Below, piece by piece: positions 7,240 to 16,369 of a stretch of DNA of 64,000 nucleotides. A model generated the notes under the pieces. The model had not been told where the DNA came from, searched no databases, and saw only the letters and a program-made list of their open reading frames with translations. A program made the position numbers and the translations under genes. Numbering within the stretch: the first letter of the stretch is position 1; each line of letters starts with the position of its first letter. This DNA comes from an uncultured Gemmiger sp. (GTDB lineage: Bacteria; Bacillota; Clostridia; Oscillospirales; Ruminococcaceae): the NCBI GenBank assembly GCA_944388135.1, contig CALXHP010000003.1, positions 1-64,000 of the forward strand, in the 5' to 3' direction.

Positions 7240-8931
7240 ATGAAAGTGGTCATCGTGGGCGGTGTGGCAGGCGGTGCCACCGCCGCAGCCCGGCTGCGCC
7301 GGCTGGACGAGAAGGCCGAGATCGTGGTGTTTGAGCGTTCGGGGTTTGTCTCCTACGCCAACTGCGGTCTGCCCTACTACATCGGCGGCGTCATTGAGGA
7401 CGAAGCCGAACTGACCCTGCAGACCCCCGAGAGTTTTTACGCCCGGTTCCGGGTACAGATGAAGGTCCACCACGAGGTCACGGCCATCGATCGTACCGCC
7501 AAGACGGTGACAGTGCGCAACCTGGAAACCGGCGAAGTCTTTACGGAATCCTACGACAAACTGCTGCTGGCCCCCGGCGCCAAGCCCACCCAGCCGGCGC
7601 TGCCCGGTGTGGGGCTGGACCGGCTCTTCACCCTGCGCACCGTGGAGGACACCCTGCGCATCCACCGTTTTGTGGCGGAGCAGAAACCCCGTTCGGTGGT
7701 ATTGGCGGGCGGCGGATTCATCGGGCTGGAACTGGCGGAGAACCTGCGGGAGCGGGGGCTGGAAGTGACCATCGTCCAGCGGCCCAAACAGCTGATGAAT
7801 CCCTTTGACCCCGACATGGCAGCGCTGATCCACCGGGAGGTACGGGCCCACGGGGTCCGGCTGGCCCTGGGCCACACGGTGGAGGGCTTTGCCGAGACCG
7901 ACAGCGGCGTGGAGGTACTGCTCAAAGACGAGGAGCCCCTGCGGGCCGACATGGTGGTGCTGGCCATCGGTGTGACGCCGGACAGCCACCTGGCCGCCGA
8001 GGCCGGGCTGGAACTGGGCCTGAAAGGCAGCATTGCGGTCAACGACCGGATGCAGACCTCCGACCCGGACATCTACGCCGTGGGGGACGCCGTGCAGGTG
8101 ACCCACTTTGTCAGCGGCCAGCCTGCCCTCATCGCCCTGGCGGGGCCTGCCAACAAGCAGGGGCGCATTGCGGCGGACAACATTGCCGGAGGCAACAGCC
8201 GTTTCAAGGGTTCCCAGGGCAGCTCGGTGCTGAAGATCTTCTCCCTGACCGCGGCGGCCACCGGCCTGAACGAGGGCGCCGCCCGCCGGGCCGGGCTGGA
8301 TGCCGACGCCGTGGTGCTGGCCCCCATGAACCATGCCGGGTACTATCCCGGCGGCCAGGTGATGACCATGAAGGTGGTCTATGAGCGGGGCACCGGCAGA
8401 ATCCTGGGCGGCCAGATCATCGGCGGGGACGGGGTGGACAAGCGCATCGACGTACTGGCCACCGCCATCCGGGCGGGGATGACCGCCGCCGACCTCACCG
8501 AGCTGGACCTGGCCTATGCGCCGCCCTATTCCTCCGCCAAGGACCCGGTGAATATGGCGGGGTATATGATCGAGAACCTCCTCACCGGCAAGGTGCGGCA
8601 GTTCCGGCTGGCGGACCTGGAAACCCTGCCCCGGGACGGCAGTGTCACCTTGGTGGACGCCCGCACCCCCGGGGAGTACCGACGGGGCCACGCGGACGGG
8701 TTCATCAACCTGCCCCTGGACGAACTGCGGGACCATCTGGCCGAGCTGGACCCCTCCAAACCGGTCTACGTCATGTGCCAGAGCGGGCTGCGCAGTTATC
8801 TGGGCTGCCGCATCCTGGCCCAGCACGGCTTTACCTGCTACAACTTTGCGGGCGGCTACCGCTTCTACGAGGCGGTGACCACCGACCGCTGCCAGAGTAC
8901 CCGGGCCTTTGCCTGCGGTATGGACCGATAA
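7240..8931 (+). CDS. CoA-disulfide reductase-like FAD/NAD oxidoreductase with C-terminal rhodanese
   Basis: Protein of 563 aa with three parts: an N-terminal FAD-binding domain (VVIVGGVAGGATAAARLR at the start), an NAD(P)-binding domain (GGGFIGLELAENL, about residues 160-175) and, from about residue 450, a rhodanese domain with active Cys in MCQSGLRS. The single redox Cys of the CoA-disulfide reductase/NADH oxidase class is in SYANCGLPYYIGG (about residue 43). Known fused enzymes of this class reduce CoA disulfides or polysulfide/CoA-persulfides; which applies here cannot be read from sequence. It is the last gene of the thioredoxin-rhodanese operon and is followed by a strong terminator. Confidence 0.9.
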   Translation: MKVVIVGGVAGGATAAARLRRLDEKAEIVVFERSGFVSYANCGLPYYIGGVIEDEAELTLQTPESFYARFRVQMKVHHEVTAIDRTAKTVTVRNLETGEVFTESYDKLLLAPGAKPTQPALPGVGLDRLFTLRTVEDTLRIHRFVAEQKPRSVVLAGGGFIGLELAENLRERGLEVTIVQRPKQLMNPFDPDMAALIHREVRAHGVRLALGHTVEGFAETDSGVEVLLKDEEPLRADMVVLAIGVTPDSHLAAEAGLELGLKGSIAVNDRMQTSDPDIYAVGDAVQVTHFVSGQPALIALAGPANKQGRIAADNIAGGNSRFKGSQGSSVLKIFSLTAAATGLNEGAARRAGLDADAVVLAPMNHAGYYPGGQVMTMKVVYERGTGRILGGQIIGGDGVDKRIDVLATAIRAGMTAADLTELDLAYAPPYSSAKDPVNMAGYMIENLLTGKVRQFRLADLETLPRDGSVTLVDARTPGEYRRGHADGFINLPLDELRDHLAELDPSKPVYVMCQSGLRSYLGCRILAQHGFTCYNFAGGYRFYEAVTTDRCQSTRAFACGMDR

Positions 8932-8940
8932 TTTTCAGCC

Positions 8941-8980
8941 AAAACAGCGCCGACGGAATCTTCCGCCGGCGCTGTTTTTT
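8941..8980. terminator. Bidirectional terminator
   Basis: The stem CAGCGCCG/CGGCGCTG, extended by CGGAA/TTCCG, has four A on the left and six T on the right. It ends the redox operon and may also end the convergent Crp/Fnr gene. Confidence 0.85.
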
Positions 8981-8990
8981 CTTTGGGATA

Positions 8991-9650
8991 TTATTCTTCC
9001 CCCAGGGCCTGCAGACGGGCGGTATCCAGCAGTTCCACCGTCCCGCGGGACAGCCGGACCAGCCCTTCCTCCTGAAAATACCGCAGCATCCGGGTGACCA
9101 CCTCCCGGGGGGAGCCCAGGTGGTGGCCGATGGTCTCATGGGTGGTTTTCAGGGTGGTGCTGCCCTCCAGGGCGCTCTCCTCCAGCAGGAAAGCTGCCAG
9201 CCGTTTATCGAAACTTTTCCACAGGATCTGTTCAATGAGCCACATCACGTCGGAAAAACGACCGGCCATCACCTCGTTGGTGTAGTTGGCCACCGGCGCG
9301 GAGATTTCCATCAGTTCCTTGTACCGCTGGGCCGGGATCTGCCAGAATTGGGTATCTTTCTCCGCCTCGATGGTCACATCATACTGCAGCCCCCGCAGAA
9401 TGCAGGAAGCCGACAGCAGGCAGAGGTCCCGGGGAAACAGCCGGTAGAGGGTGACTTCCCGCCCCTCGTCGGAAAGGATATAGACCCGCAGCTGTCCGCT
9501 GCACACCAGCAGAAAGCCGATGCAGTCGGCGGAGCCGTTGTGCACCACGGTGCCCTTGGGCACGGCCCGCAAGGCGGCGGACTCCAGCAGGGTCTGCTGC
9601 TGTGGCGGGGTAAGTTTTTCCCATACGGGAAAGTATGCAGAAAATTCCAT
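8991..9650 (-). CDS. Crp/Fnr family transcriptional regulator
   Basis: Regulator of 219 aa with an N-terminal cyclic-nucleotide-binding-type beta-roll (residues about 10-120), a dimerisation helix and a C-terminal winged helix-turn-helix containing THETIGHHLGSPREVVTRML. The classical N-terminal Cys cluster of FNR is absent, so an oxygen-sensing Fe-S cluster is unlikely; the effector is unknown. AGGAGG precedes the start. It converges on the thioredoxin/rhodanese operon and could control it, in line with related regulators near thiol-redox genes, but no binding site was identified. Confidence 0.88.
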   Translation of the reverse strand: MEFSAYFPVWEKLTPPQQQTLLESAALRAVPKGTVVHNGSADCIGFLLVCSGQLRVYILSDEGREVTLYRLFPRDLCLLSASCILRGLQYDVTIEAEKDTQFWQIPAQRYKELMEISAPVANYTNEVMAGRFSDVMWLIEQILWKSFDKRLAAFLLEESALEGSTTLKTTHETIGHHLGSPREVVTRMLRYFQEEGLVRLSRGTVELLDTARLQALGEE

Positions 9651-9695
9651 GGACGTTTCCTCCTGCCGTTAGCATAAACGAAACGGACGTTTCTG

Positions 9696-10586
9696 TCAAA
9701 TCCCTTTTCCCGGGTCCGCCCTCTGTTTGCGGATGAAGTGGGTCTGGCGGTAGGTACGGGGCGCCACCCCGTACACCGACTTGAAGGCACGGGAAAAATG
9801 CAGCTGGTTGGCATAGCTGACCATCGTGCTGATGGTGCCGATGGGCAGGGCGGTCTCCTTGAGCATCTGGGCAGCCCGGGCCATCCGGTAGTGGAGCAGG
9901 AAGGCCTGGGGACTCTCCCCCATGGAATCCCGGAACACCTTGCCGAAGTAGCTGCGGTTCAGCCCGCAGAAAGCCGCGATATCCTCGATGGAGATGTCCC
10001 GCTGGTAGTTCTGTTCAATAAAGGAAAGGGCCTCCTTCATATAAAAGTCCCGCAGCCGGCGCTGGCTCTGCCGCTGCCGACCCGCCGAGGACTGGACCAG
10101 CTGGTCCAGGAAGAGGAATCCTTCCCCGATCTGCCGCACAGGGCTGTCCTGGGGGTGGTTGACAATGTACAGCATCTGTTCCTGCAGCAGTCTGCCTGCC
10201 TCACGGCTCTGGGGCGTGTAGACCGGCTGAGTGGGGCTGAGCCCCGCCAGACTGATGCTCTCGCTGACACGCAGGCCGTCAAACTCGATCCAGGTATATT
10301 CCCAGGGGTCGGTCTCATCGGCCACATAGGTGGTGGTCTGGTCCGGCACAATCAGGAACCCGTGCCCCGCCTCCACAGGGTAGGCGCCCTCGTTGGCATA
10401 CAGGGTGCCCCGCCCCGCAATGACATAGTGGAACAGGTAGTGGTCCCGCTTGTGCGGCCCGTAGGAATGCAGCGGCTCGGTGCGCTCCCACCCGTACTGA
10501 TACAGGGTCAGATCCACGAACCGCTCGTCCTGAAAGACGTGGAATTTGAGCTTGTTTTCGGTACGTATGTCATTTTGACGCTGCAT
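9696..10586 (-). CDS. AraC family transcriptional regulator
   Basis: Regulator of 296 aa with an N-terminal cupin-like sugar-sensing domain (residues about 15-150, including HYVIAGRGTLY and EAGHGFLIVP) and a C-terminal double helix-turn-helix (about 195-296, DISIEDIAAFCGLNRSYFGK and the closing GVAPRTYRQ). The start at 10586 follows a GGGGG site. An upstream in-frame ATG overlaps the -10 box, so it cannot be the start of the usual transcript. It is divergent from an ABC sugar importer and alpha-galactosidase, matching the MsmR/RafR arrangement in which the regulator activates the importer in response to alpha-galactosides. Confidence 0.9.
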   Translation of the reverse strand: MQRQNDIRTENKLKFHVFQDERFVDLTLYQYGWERTEPLHSYGPHKRDHYLFHYVIAGRGTLYANEGAYPVEAGHGFLIVPDQTTTYVADETDPWEYTWIEFDGLRVSESISLAGLSPTQPVYTPQSREAGRLLQEQMLYIVNHPQDSPVRQIGEGFLFLDQLVQSSAGRQRQSQRRLRDFYMKEALSFIEQNYQRDISIEDIAAFCGLNRSYFGKVFRDSMGESPQAFLLHYRMARAAQMLKETALPIGTISTMVSYANQLHFSRAFKSVYGVAPRTYRQTHFIRKQRADPGKGI

Positions 10587-10614
10587 GCGGCTGCCCCCTT
10601 GTGCGCTTTTTTCC

Positions 10615-10644
10615 ATTATATACCATAATGCGTCTATACTTCAA
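10615..10644 (-). promoter_or_regulatory. Promoter of the AraC regulator
   Basis: On the minus strand a TTGAAG -35 (10639-10644) and a perfect TATAAT -10 (10615-10620) are spaced by 18 bp, about 30 nt upstream of the regulator ATG. Confidence 0.65.
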
Positions 10645-10707
10645 TAAAAATGGTAGAAATCCTATAAATTGAGATATAAAAAGAAGAACCAGGATATTCA
10701 CGGCAGG

Positions 10708-10776
10708 TTGCACAAATTGTATAATAAAGTCGCTGATTCAGGAAAGATTTTGTGCATAGTGCACATTGCACAAATT
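10708..10776 (+). promoter_or_regulatory. Importer promoter region with AraC-type operator repeats
   Basis: The 11-mer TTGCACAAATT occurs at 10708-10718 and again at 10766-10776. An inverted copy, ATTTTGTGCA, lies at 10747-10756, making a dyad with the second copy. A TATAAT -10 box (10720-10725) starts directly after the first copy and lacks a good -35, as expected for an activator-dependent promoter. The likely binder is the divergent AraC regulator. Confidence 0.6.
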
Positions 10777-10881
10777 TTCCCACGAAATTTCATCAAATTG
10801 GCGAAAACCCTTTTCCCCCACCGCCGCACCGGCCGGGCTGGCGGTGAACCACTGCAAAAGATCAACAGGAGGAAGACATCT

Positions 10882-12177
10882 ATGAACATCAAACGGAAGT
10901 TGGCTGCCGGGTTGATGGCGACCTGCCTTACGGCAGGCTTGGCCACGGGCCTGACCGCATGCGGATCGGAAAGCGCCGACGGCACCGTGAACCTGACGTT
11001 CCAGATCTGGGACGTTGCCCAGCGCGACGGCATGCAGGCGATGTGTGACGCTTACACCGAGCAGCATCCCAACGTCCACATCGAAGTGCAGGTCACCAGC
11101 TGGGACGAGTACTGGACCAAGCTGGAAGCCGCCGCCATCTCCAACCAGATGCCCGACATCTTCTGGATGCACACCAACGAGATCCTGAAGTACGCGGACT
11201 ACGGCAAACTGGCAGATTGCTCCGACATTGTGGAGACCGAGCACTTCTCGGACATTTCGCTGGCCAACGCCAGCGGCTCCGACGGTAAACTCTACGCTGT
11301 ACCCAAAGACAAGGATACCGTCGGCCTTGTGTACAACAAGGAAATGTTTGACGCCGCCGGCGTCGCCTATCCCGACGAGACCTGGACCTGGGATGACCTG
11401 TGCGAGGCCTCGCAGAAGATCTACGACGCCACCGGCAAGTACGGCTACATGGCCTACGGCGACGATCAGCTGGGCTACTGGAACTTCGTATACCAGGCGG
11501 GCGGCAGCATCCTGACCGAGGACAAGACCCGCGCCAACTTTACCGACCCTGCCACCAAGATGGGCATGGAATTCTACATCAACCTGCAAAAGAACGACTG
11601 GTGCCCCGACCAGAACTACTTTGCAGAGACTGCCCCCGGCACCGCCTTCTTCTCGGAGAAGGGTGCCATGTTCTTTGAGGGCGACTGGAACATCCTGAGC
11701 GAACTGCAGAACTACCCCGAAATGGTGGGTAAGTGGGATGTGGCCGTGCTGCCCAAATGCCCCAACCCCATGAGCGGTGACGGCCGTGCCACGATCTCCA
11801 ACGGTCTGAGCTACGCCACCAGCGCCACCAACAAACATCTGGACATCGTCAAGGACGTGCTGAAGTTCTTCGGCAGCGAGGAAGGCCAGCGCATCCAGGG
11901 TGAGAGCGGCGCCGCCATTCCCGCCTACGAAGGTCTGGAAGAGACCTGGGTGGGTGTCTTTGAGGAATATCCCATCGACGTGCAGCCCTTCATTGACATG
12001 TTCGACTACTGCGTCCAGAGCGTCAACAACGCCGCCCGCCCCGAGTGGAAGACTCCGGTCAGCGACACGCTGCTGAAGATCTACACCGGCGATCTGGACA
12101 TCGACACCGGCCTGCAGACCATGCAGGAGATCGTGGATGAGGCCAGTGCCGAATATTATCCGGAGGAGGATGCGTAA
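10882..12177 (+). CDS. ABC transporter sugar-binding lipoprotein
   Basis: Solute-binding lipoprotein of 431 aa (family 1, MalE/MsmE type). The signal peptide carries lipobox LTAC (Cys near 26). The mature part begins with VNLTFQIWDVAQRDGMQ and contains the typical segments PDIFWMHTNEI, YAVPKDKDTVGLVYNKEMF and TWTWDDLCEA. It captures oligosaccharide outside the membrane and delivers it to the two permeases that follow. The start follows AGGAGG. The stop codon overlaps the next ATG by 1 nt. No ATP-binding subunit is encoded nearby, so a shared MsmK-type ATPase from elsewhere is probable. Confidence 0.93.
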   Translation: MNIKRKLAAGLMATCLTAGLATGLTACGSESADGTVNLTFQIWDVAQRDGMQAMCDAYTEQHPNVHIEVQVTSWDEYWTKLEAAAISNQMPDIFWMHTNEILKYADYGKLADCSDIVETEHFSDISLANASGSDGKLYAVPKDKDTVGLVYNKEMFDAAGVAYPDETWTWDDLCEASQKIYDATGKYGYMAYGDDQLGYWNFVYQAGGSILTEDKTRANFTDPATKMGMEFYINLQKNDWCPDQNYFAETAPGTAFFSEKGAMFFEGDWNILSELQNYPEMVGKWDVAVLPKCPNPMSGDGRATISNGLSYATSATNKHLDIVKDVLKFFGSEEGQRIQGESGAAIPAYEGLEETWVGVFEEYPIDVQPFIDMFDYCVQSVNNAARPEWKTPVSDTLLKIYTGDLDIDTGLQTMQEIVDEASAEYYPEEDA

Positions 12178-13061
12178 TGCAAAAAACATCGAAACTTGCC
12201 CGTGATGGTGCCAAGTGGGGCCTTATCATGGTGGCGCCCACCATCATCGGTCTGCTGGTCCTGAACATCTATCCCTTCATCGATGCCATCCGGATGAGCT
12301 TTTCCAAGTCGCTGCCCTTCGGCATGTTTGAGTTCGAAGGCATTGACAACTATGTGGAAATGTTCCAGAACGCCGAATTCTGGAAAGCCACCTGGAACAC
12401 CATCCTCTTCTGCATCCTGACGGTGCCGGTGGGCATTTTCCTGGCATTGCTGGTGGCGGTGCTGCTGAACAGCAAGATCCGCGGCCGCACCACCTTCCGC
12501 GCCATCTTCTTCCTGCCCATGGTCGTGGCCCCTGCTGCGGTGGCTATGGTCTGGAAGTGGATTTTTAACACGCAATATGGTATTATTAACTCGGTATTCG
12601 GTGTCAACGTCGGTTGGCTGACCGATTCCCGCTTCGTACTCTTCTCCTGCGCCATCGTGCAGATCTGGTCCAACATCGGCTATGACGCCGTGCTGCTGCT
12701 GGCCGGCCTGCAGAATGTTTCGGCTACTCTGTACGAGGCTGCCGACCTGGACGGTGCGTCCAAGGTCAAGCAGTTCTTCTCCATCACCCTGCCGATGGTT
12801 TCGCCCACCCTATTCGTCGTCATGATCATGCGTCTGATGTCCTCCCTGAAGGTATTCGACCTGATCTACATGATGGTGGATGACGCCAACCCCGCCCTGA
12901 ACGACGCGCAAAGCCTGATGTCCCTGTTCTACCGTCAGAGCTTCATTGCCGGCGACAAGGGCTATGCGTCCGCTATCGTTGTCTGGACCGTTCTGCTGAT
13001 CGGTGTTGTCACCATCTTCCAGTTCTGGGGCCAGAAAAAGTGGGTCAATTACGAGGTGTAA
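12177..13061 (+). CDS. ABC sugar transporter permease (MalF/UgpA type)
   Basis: Membrane permease of 294 aa with about six hydrophobic segments and the cytoplasmic EAA loop (ENVSATLYEAADLDGASKVK region, contacting the ATPase). It starts inside the stop codon of the binding protein (TAATG overlap), so translation is coupled, and pairs with the next permease to form the channel of the importer. The ending FWGQKKWVNYEV is usual for this group. Confidence 0.93.
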   Translation: MQKTSKLARDGAKWGLIMVAPTIIGLLVLNIYPFIDAIRMSFSKSLPFGMFEFEGIDNYVEMFQNAEFWKATWNTILFCILTVPVGIFLALLVAVLLNSKIRGRTTFRAIFFLPMVVAPAAVAMVWKWIFNTQYGIINSVFGVNVGWLTDSRFVLFSCAIVQIWSNIGYDAVLLLAGLQNVSATLYEAADLDGASKVKQFFSITLPMVSPTLFVVMIMRLMSSLKVFDLIYMMVDDANPALNDAQSLMSLFYRQSFIAGDKGYASAIVVWTVLLIGVVTIFQFWGQKKWVNYEV

Positions 13062-13064
13062 AGT

Positions 13065-13901
13065 ATGAATACCAGTATGAAAAGCAGCAAACGGCTTACC
13101 ACCACGCTGACCTATGTTGTCCTGATCCTGGGCAGCATCCTGATGATCTTCCCCTTTGTGTGGATGCTTCTGACCAGCTTCAAGACCCAGGCCGAATCCA
13201 TGGCCATCCCGCCGCAGATTCTGCCCTCCAGCTGGGCGTTGGACAACTTCACCACCGCGCTGGCAAGCCTTCCCTTCCTGAACCTGTATGTCAATACCGG
13301 TCTTTTGATCGTATTCCGTGTGCTGTGCGCCGTGATCTTCAGCTCGATGGCCGGCTACGCCTTCGCCAAGCTGCAGTTCCCCTGCAAGAACCTGCTGTTC
13401 GGCATCGTGCTGGTACAGATGATGCTGCCCAGCCAGATCTTCATCACCCCGCAGTACCTGATGCTGGCGCGCCTGGGCCTGACCAACACCATCTTCGCGC
13501 TGGTCTTCCCCGGCCTGGTTTCCGCCTTCGGCACCTTCTTCCTGCGGCAGACTTACTTAGGCATCCCCAATGAGATCGCCGAGGCCGCCTATCTGGACGG
13601 CTGCAACAAGTGGCAGACCTTCACCAAGGTCATGTTCCCCCTGACCGGCTCCAGCTGCGCCGCCCTGGCCATCTTCACCGCCGTGTTTGCATACTCCGAC
13701 CTGATGTGGCCCCTGATCTGCAACACCGACCTGAACATGATGACTCTTTCCGCCGGCCTTTCCACCCTGAACGGCCAGTACACCACCAACTTCCCGGTCC
13801 TGATGGCCGGCAGCTTCTTAGCCATGATCCCCATGGTCATCCTGTATCTGCTGTTCCAGAAACAGTTCATCCAGGGCATCGCGATGACCGGCGGCAAATA
13901 A
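13065..13901 (+). CDS. ABC sugar transporter permease (MalG/UgpE type)
   Basis: Membrane permease of 278 aa, partner of the preceding gene, beginning 3 nt after it. It has about six transmembrane segments, the conserved FVWMLLTSFKT near residue 30 and the EAA loop IPNEIAEAAYLDGCNKWQ. The C-terminus (FQKQFIQGIAMTGGK) is diagnostic for the MalG branch. Together the three genes form an importer for alpha-galactosides or related sugars, judged from the GH36 gene downstream. Confidence 0.93.
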   Translation: MNTSMKSSKRLTTTLTYVVLILGSILMIFPFVWMLLTSFKTQAESMAIPPQILPSSWALDNFTTALASLPFLNLYVNTGLLIVFRVLCAVIFSSMAGYAFAKLQFPCKNLLFGIVLVQMMLPSQIFITPQYLMLARLGLTNTIFALVFPGLVSAFGTFFLRQTYLGIPNEIAEAAYLDGCNKWQTFTKVMFPLTGSSCAALAIFTAVFAYSDLMWPLICNTDLNMMTLSAGLSTLNGQYTTNFPVLMAGSFLAMIPMVILYLLFQKQFIQGIAMTGGK

Positions 13902-13940
13902 TTCGCTCCATCGTTTAAAACAGCCTGAACACAGGCACAC

Positions 13941-13994
13941 CAGCGGCAGGCGGACGACCGGCGGTTCCGGTCCGCCCGCCTGCTGCTGTTTCTT
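13941..13994 (+). terminator. Probable terminator after the importer genes
   Basis: A long GC-rich imperfect stem (CAGCGGCAGGCGG against CCGCCTGCTGCTG) is followed by TTTCTTT. It may only partly stop transcription, as the GH36 gene starts 80 nt later without a clear own promoter. Confidence 0.6.
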
Positions 13995-14073
13995 TGGAAA
14001 ACAGTGTGTCCGGAAATTCGCCCTTTTGGCCAACCCGGCACTGTCTATATATCTTTTTTCAGGAGGTCCTTGT

Positions 14074-16320
14074 ATGGGCATTCATTTCGACACCGCCACA
14101 GGCGTTTTTGCACTGGAAACCGCACACACCAGCTACCGTATGCAGGTGGATGAGCGGGGTCATCTGCTGCATTTGTATTACGGGCGCACCATTGGCCAGG
14201 GCAGCCTGAGCGCACTGTATCCCCCCGCCGACCACGGTTTTTCGCCGGACTATTACGCCTGCCGCCGCCAGCGCGGCGTCTCCCCCGATGTGCTGCCCCA
14301 GGAGTACACCGGCTGCAACGTGGGTGACTTCCGGCTTTCCTGCCTGGTAGTGCGCGACGAGGCCGGCGCGGCCGGTGCGGATTTTGTCTATGTGTCCCAT
14401 CGCATCGAGCATGGGAAGTACACCCTGGAGGGGCTGCCCTGCGCCCATGAGGAGGACGGCGATGCCGATACCCTGGTCATCACCCTGCGGGACTTTGTCA
14501 CCGGCCTGGAGCTGGATCTGTTCTACGGCGTCTTTGCCCGCCGGGACATCATCACCCGGGCCGTCCATATGCGCAACAACGGCACCCATACCCTCCGGCT
14601 GGAAAAGGCCGCGTCGGTCTGTCTGGACCTGCCCTTCGGCCAGTGGGATATGATCCACTTCCACGGCCGCCATGCCATGGAACGGCAGATGCAGCGCACC
14701 CCCCTGGCCAACGCCATCCAGACGATCTCCTCCACCCGGGGCGCTTCCAGCCACCATCACAACCCCTTTGTCATCCTCTGTGACCGGGACGCCACCGAGA
14801 CTTCCGGCCTTTGCTACGGCGTGATGCTGGTCTATTCCGGCAGCCACCGCACCGACATCGAGGTGGACCAGAACGGTTCCACCCGTGTGGTCAGCGGCAT
14901 CCACGACGAGCGTTTCAGCTGGAAGCTGGAACCCGGCGACGACTTCACCGCCCCGGAAGTGCTGCTCAGCTGCTCCGCCGACGGTCTGACTGCCCTGTCC
15001 CAGCATTACCAGCAGTTTATCCGACACAACATCTGCCGCAGCCCCTTCCGCTATACCCGCCGCCCGGTGCTGATCAATAACTGGGAGGCCACCTACTTCC
15101 AGTTCAACACCGAGTCCATCTGCCGTATTGCCGAGAAGGCCGCAAGCCTGGGCGTGGAAATGCTGGTGTTGGACGACGGCTGGTTCGGCAAACGGGACGA
15201 CGACAACAGCGGTCTGGGCGACTGGTACGTGAACGAGAAAAAGCTGCCCGGCGGCCTGAACCCGCTGATCCAGCGGGTCAACGCCCTGGGCATGAAGTTC
15301 GGCATCTGGGTGGAGCCCGAGATGATCAGCGAGGACTCCGACCTTTACCGGGCCCACCACGACTGGGCCCTGACTCTGCCCGGCCGCGACCCCGCCATGG
15401 GCCGTGACCAGCTGGTGCTGGACATGGGCCGGGCGGAAGTGGTAGACTATCTTACCGAAGTGCTCAGCGACCTGCTGCGCAACCATCACATCGAGTATGT
15501 GAAATGGGATATGAACCGCAATATGTCCGATGTGTACAGCCGTGCCCTGCCCCCCGAGCGCCAGGGCGAAGTAGCCCACCGTTACATGCTGGGCGTCTAC
15601 CGGCTGCTGGACCGGCTGACCACCGCCTTCCCCGACGTGCTGTTTGAGGGCTGTGCCGGCGGCGGCGGACGCTTTGATGCCGGTATGCTGGCCTACTTCC
15701 CCCAGATCTGGTGCAGCGACGACACCGACGCCATCGAGCGGCTGACCATCCAGCACGGCACCTCCTTCGGGTACCCGGTGTCGACCATGGGCGCCCATGT
15801 TTCCGCCTGCCCCAACCACCAGACCGGCCGCACCACTTCCCTGTGGACCCGCGCCGTGGTGGCCATGAGCGGCACCTTCGGCTACGAACTGGACCTGGGT
15901 AAGCTTACCGACGAGGAGTGCCAGCAGGTAAAGGAACAGATCGAGACCTTCAAACAGCTGTATGACGTGATCCAGAACGGCCGGTACTACCGCCTGAGCG
16001 ACCCCACCCGGGAACCCCGGTACACCGCCTGGCAGACCGTCACCGAGAAGGAATCCCTGGTCAGCCTGGTACTGACCCATCCGGAAGCCAACGCCCGCCC
16101 GCTGCACATCTGCCTGCGCGGCCTGGAGGAGGACGCTCTCTACCGGGTGGAGAGCCTGCATCTCTACGGCACCACCGCCACCCCGGAGAACGGAGAAGCG
16201 TCCACCGAACGGTACACCGGCGCGGTGTACAGCGGCAGCACCCTGATGTACGCAGGCTGCACCCTGCCCCGCCTGGTAGGGGACTTCCCCAGTCTGCAGC
16301 TGCACCTGGTACGTGTGTGA
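14074..16320 (+). CDS. Alpha-galactosidase, GH36
   Basis: Enzyme of 748 aa that removes alpha-1,6-galactose from melibiose, raffinose and stachyose; no signal peptide, so cytosolic. It has an N-terminal beta-sandwich, a TIM barrel beginning near LVLDDGWFGKRDDD and a C-terminal beta domain. The nucleophile is the Asp of VKWDMNR (residue 479) and the acid/base is the first Asp of WCSDDTDA (about 549). Both positions and the length fit the lactobacillar/clostridial GH36 group. The start follows AGGAGG at 8 nt; a longer in-frame extension has no ribosome site. It lies behind the ABC importer and ahead of a sucrose-active GH13 enzyme, together suited to raffinose-family sugars. Confidence 0.95.
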   Translation: MGIHFDTATGVFALETAHTSYRMQVDERGHLLHLYYGRTIGQGSLSALYPPADHGFSPDYYACRRQRGVSPDVLPQEYTGCNVGDFRLSCLVVRDEAGAAGADFVYVSHRIEHGKYTLEGLPCAHEEDGDADTLVITLRDFVTGLELDLFYGVFARRDIITRAVHMRNNGTHTLRLEKAASVCLDLPFGQWDMIHFHGRHAMERQMQRTPLANAIQTISSTRGASSHHHNPFVILCDRDATETSGLCYGVMLVYSGSHRTDIEVDQNGSTRVVSGIHDERFSWKLEPGDDFTAPEVLLSCSADGLTALSQHYQQFIRHNICRSPFRYTRRPVLINNWEATYFQFNTESICRIAEKAASLGVEMLVLDDGWFGKRDDDNSGLGDWYVNEKKLPGGLNPLIQRVNALGMKFGIWVEPEMISEDSDLYRAHHDWALTLPGRDPAMGRDQLVLDMGRAEVVDYLTEVLSDLLRNHHIEYVKWDMNRNMSDVYSRALPPERQGEVAHRYMLGVYRLLDRLTTAFPDVLFEGCAGGGGRFDAGMLAYFPQIWCSDDTDAIERLTIQHGTSFGYPVSTMGAHVSACPNHQTGRTTSLWTRAVVAMSGTFGYELDLGKLTDEECQQVKEQIETFKQLYDVIQNGRYYRLSDPTREPRYTAWQTVTEKESLVSLVLTHPEANARPLHICLRGLEEDALYRVESLHLYGTTATPENGEASTERYTGAVYSGSTLMYAGCTLPRLVGDFPSLQLHLVRV

Positions 16321-16369
16321 GTAAACATCATCTGATCTGTGTGTGCGTGAAACCAAGGAGGAACCCTGT

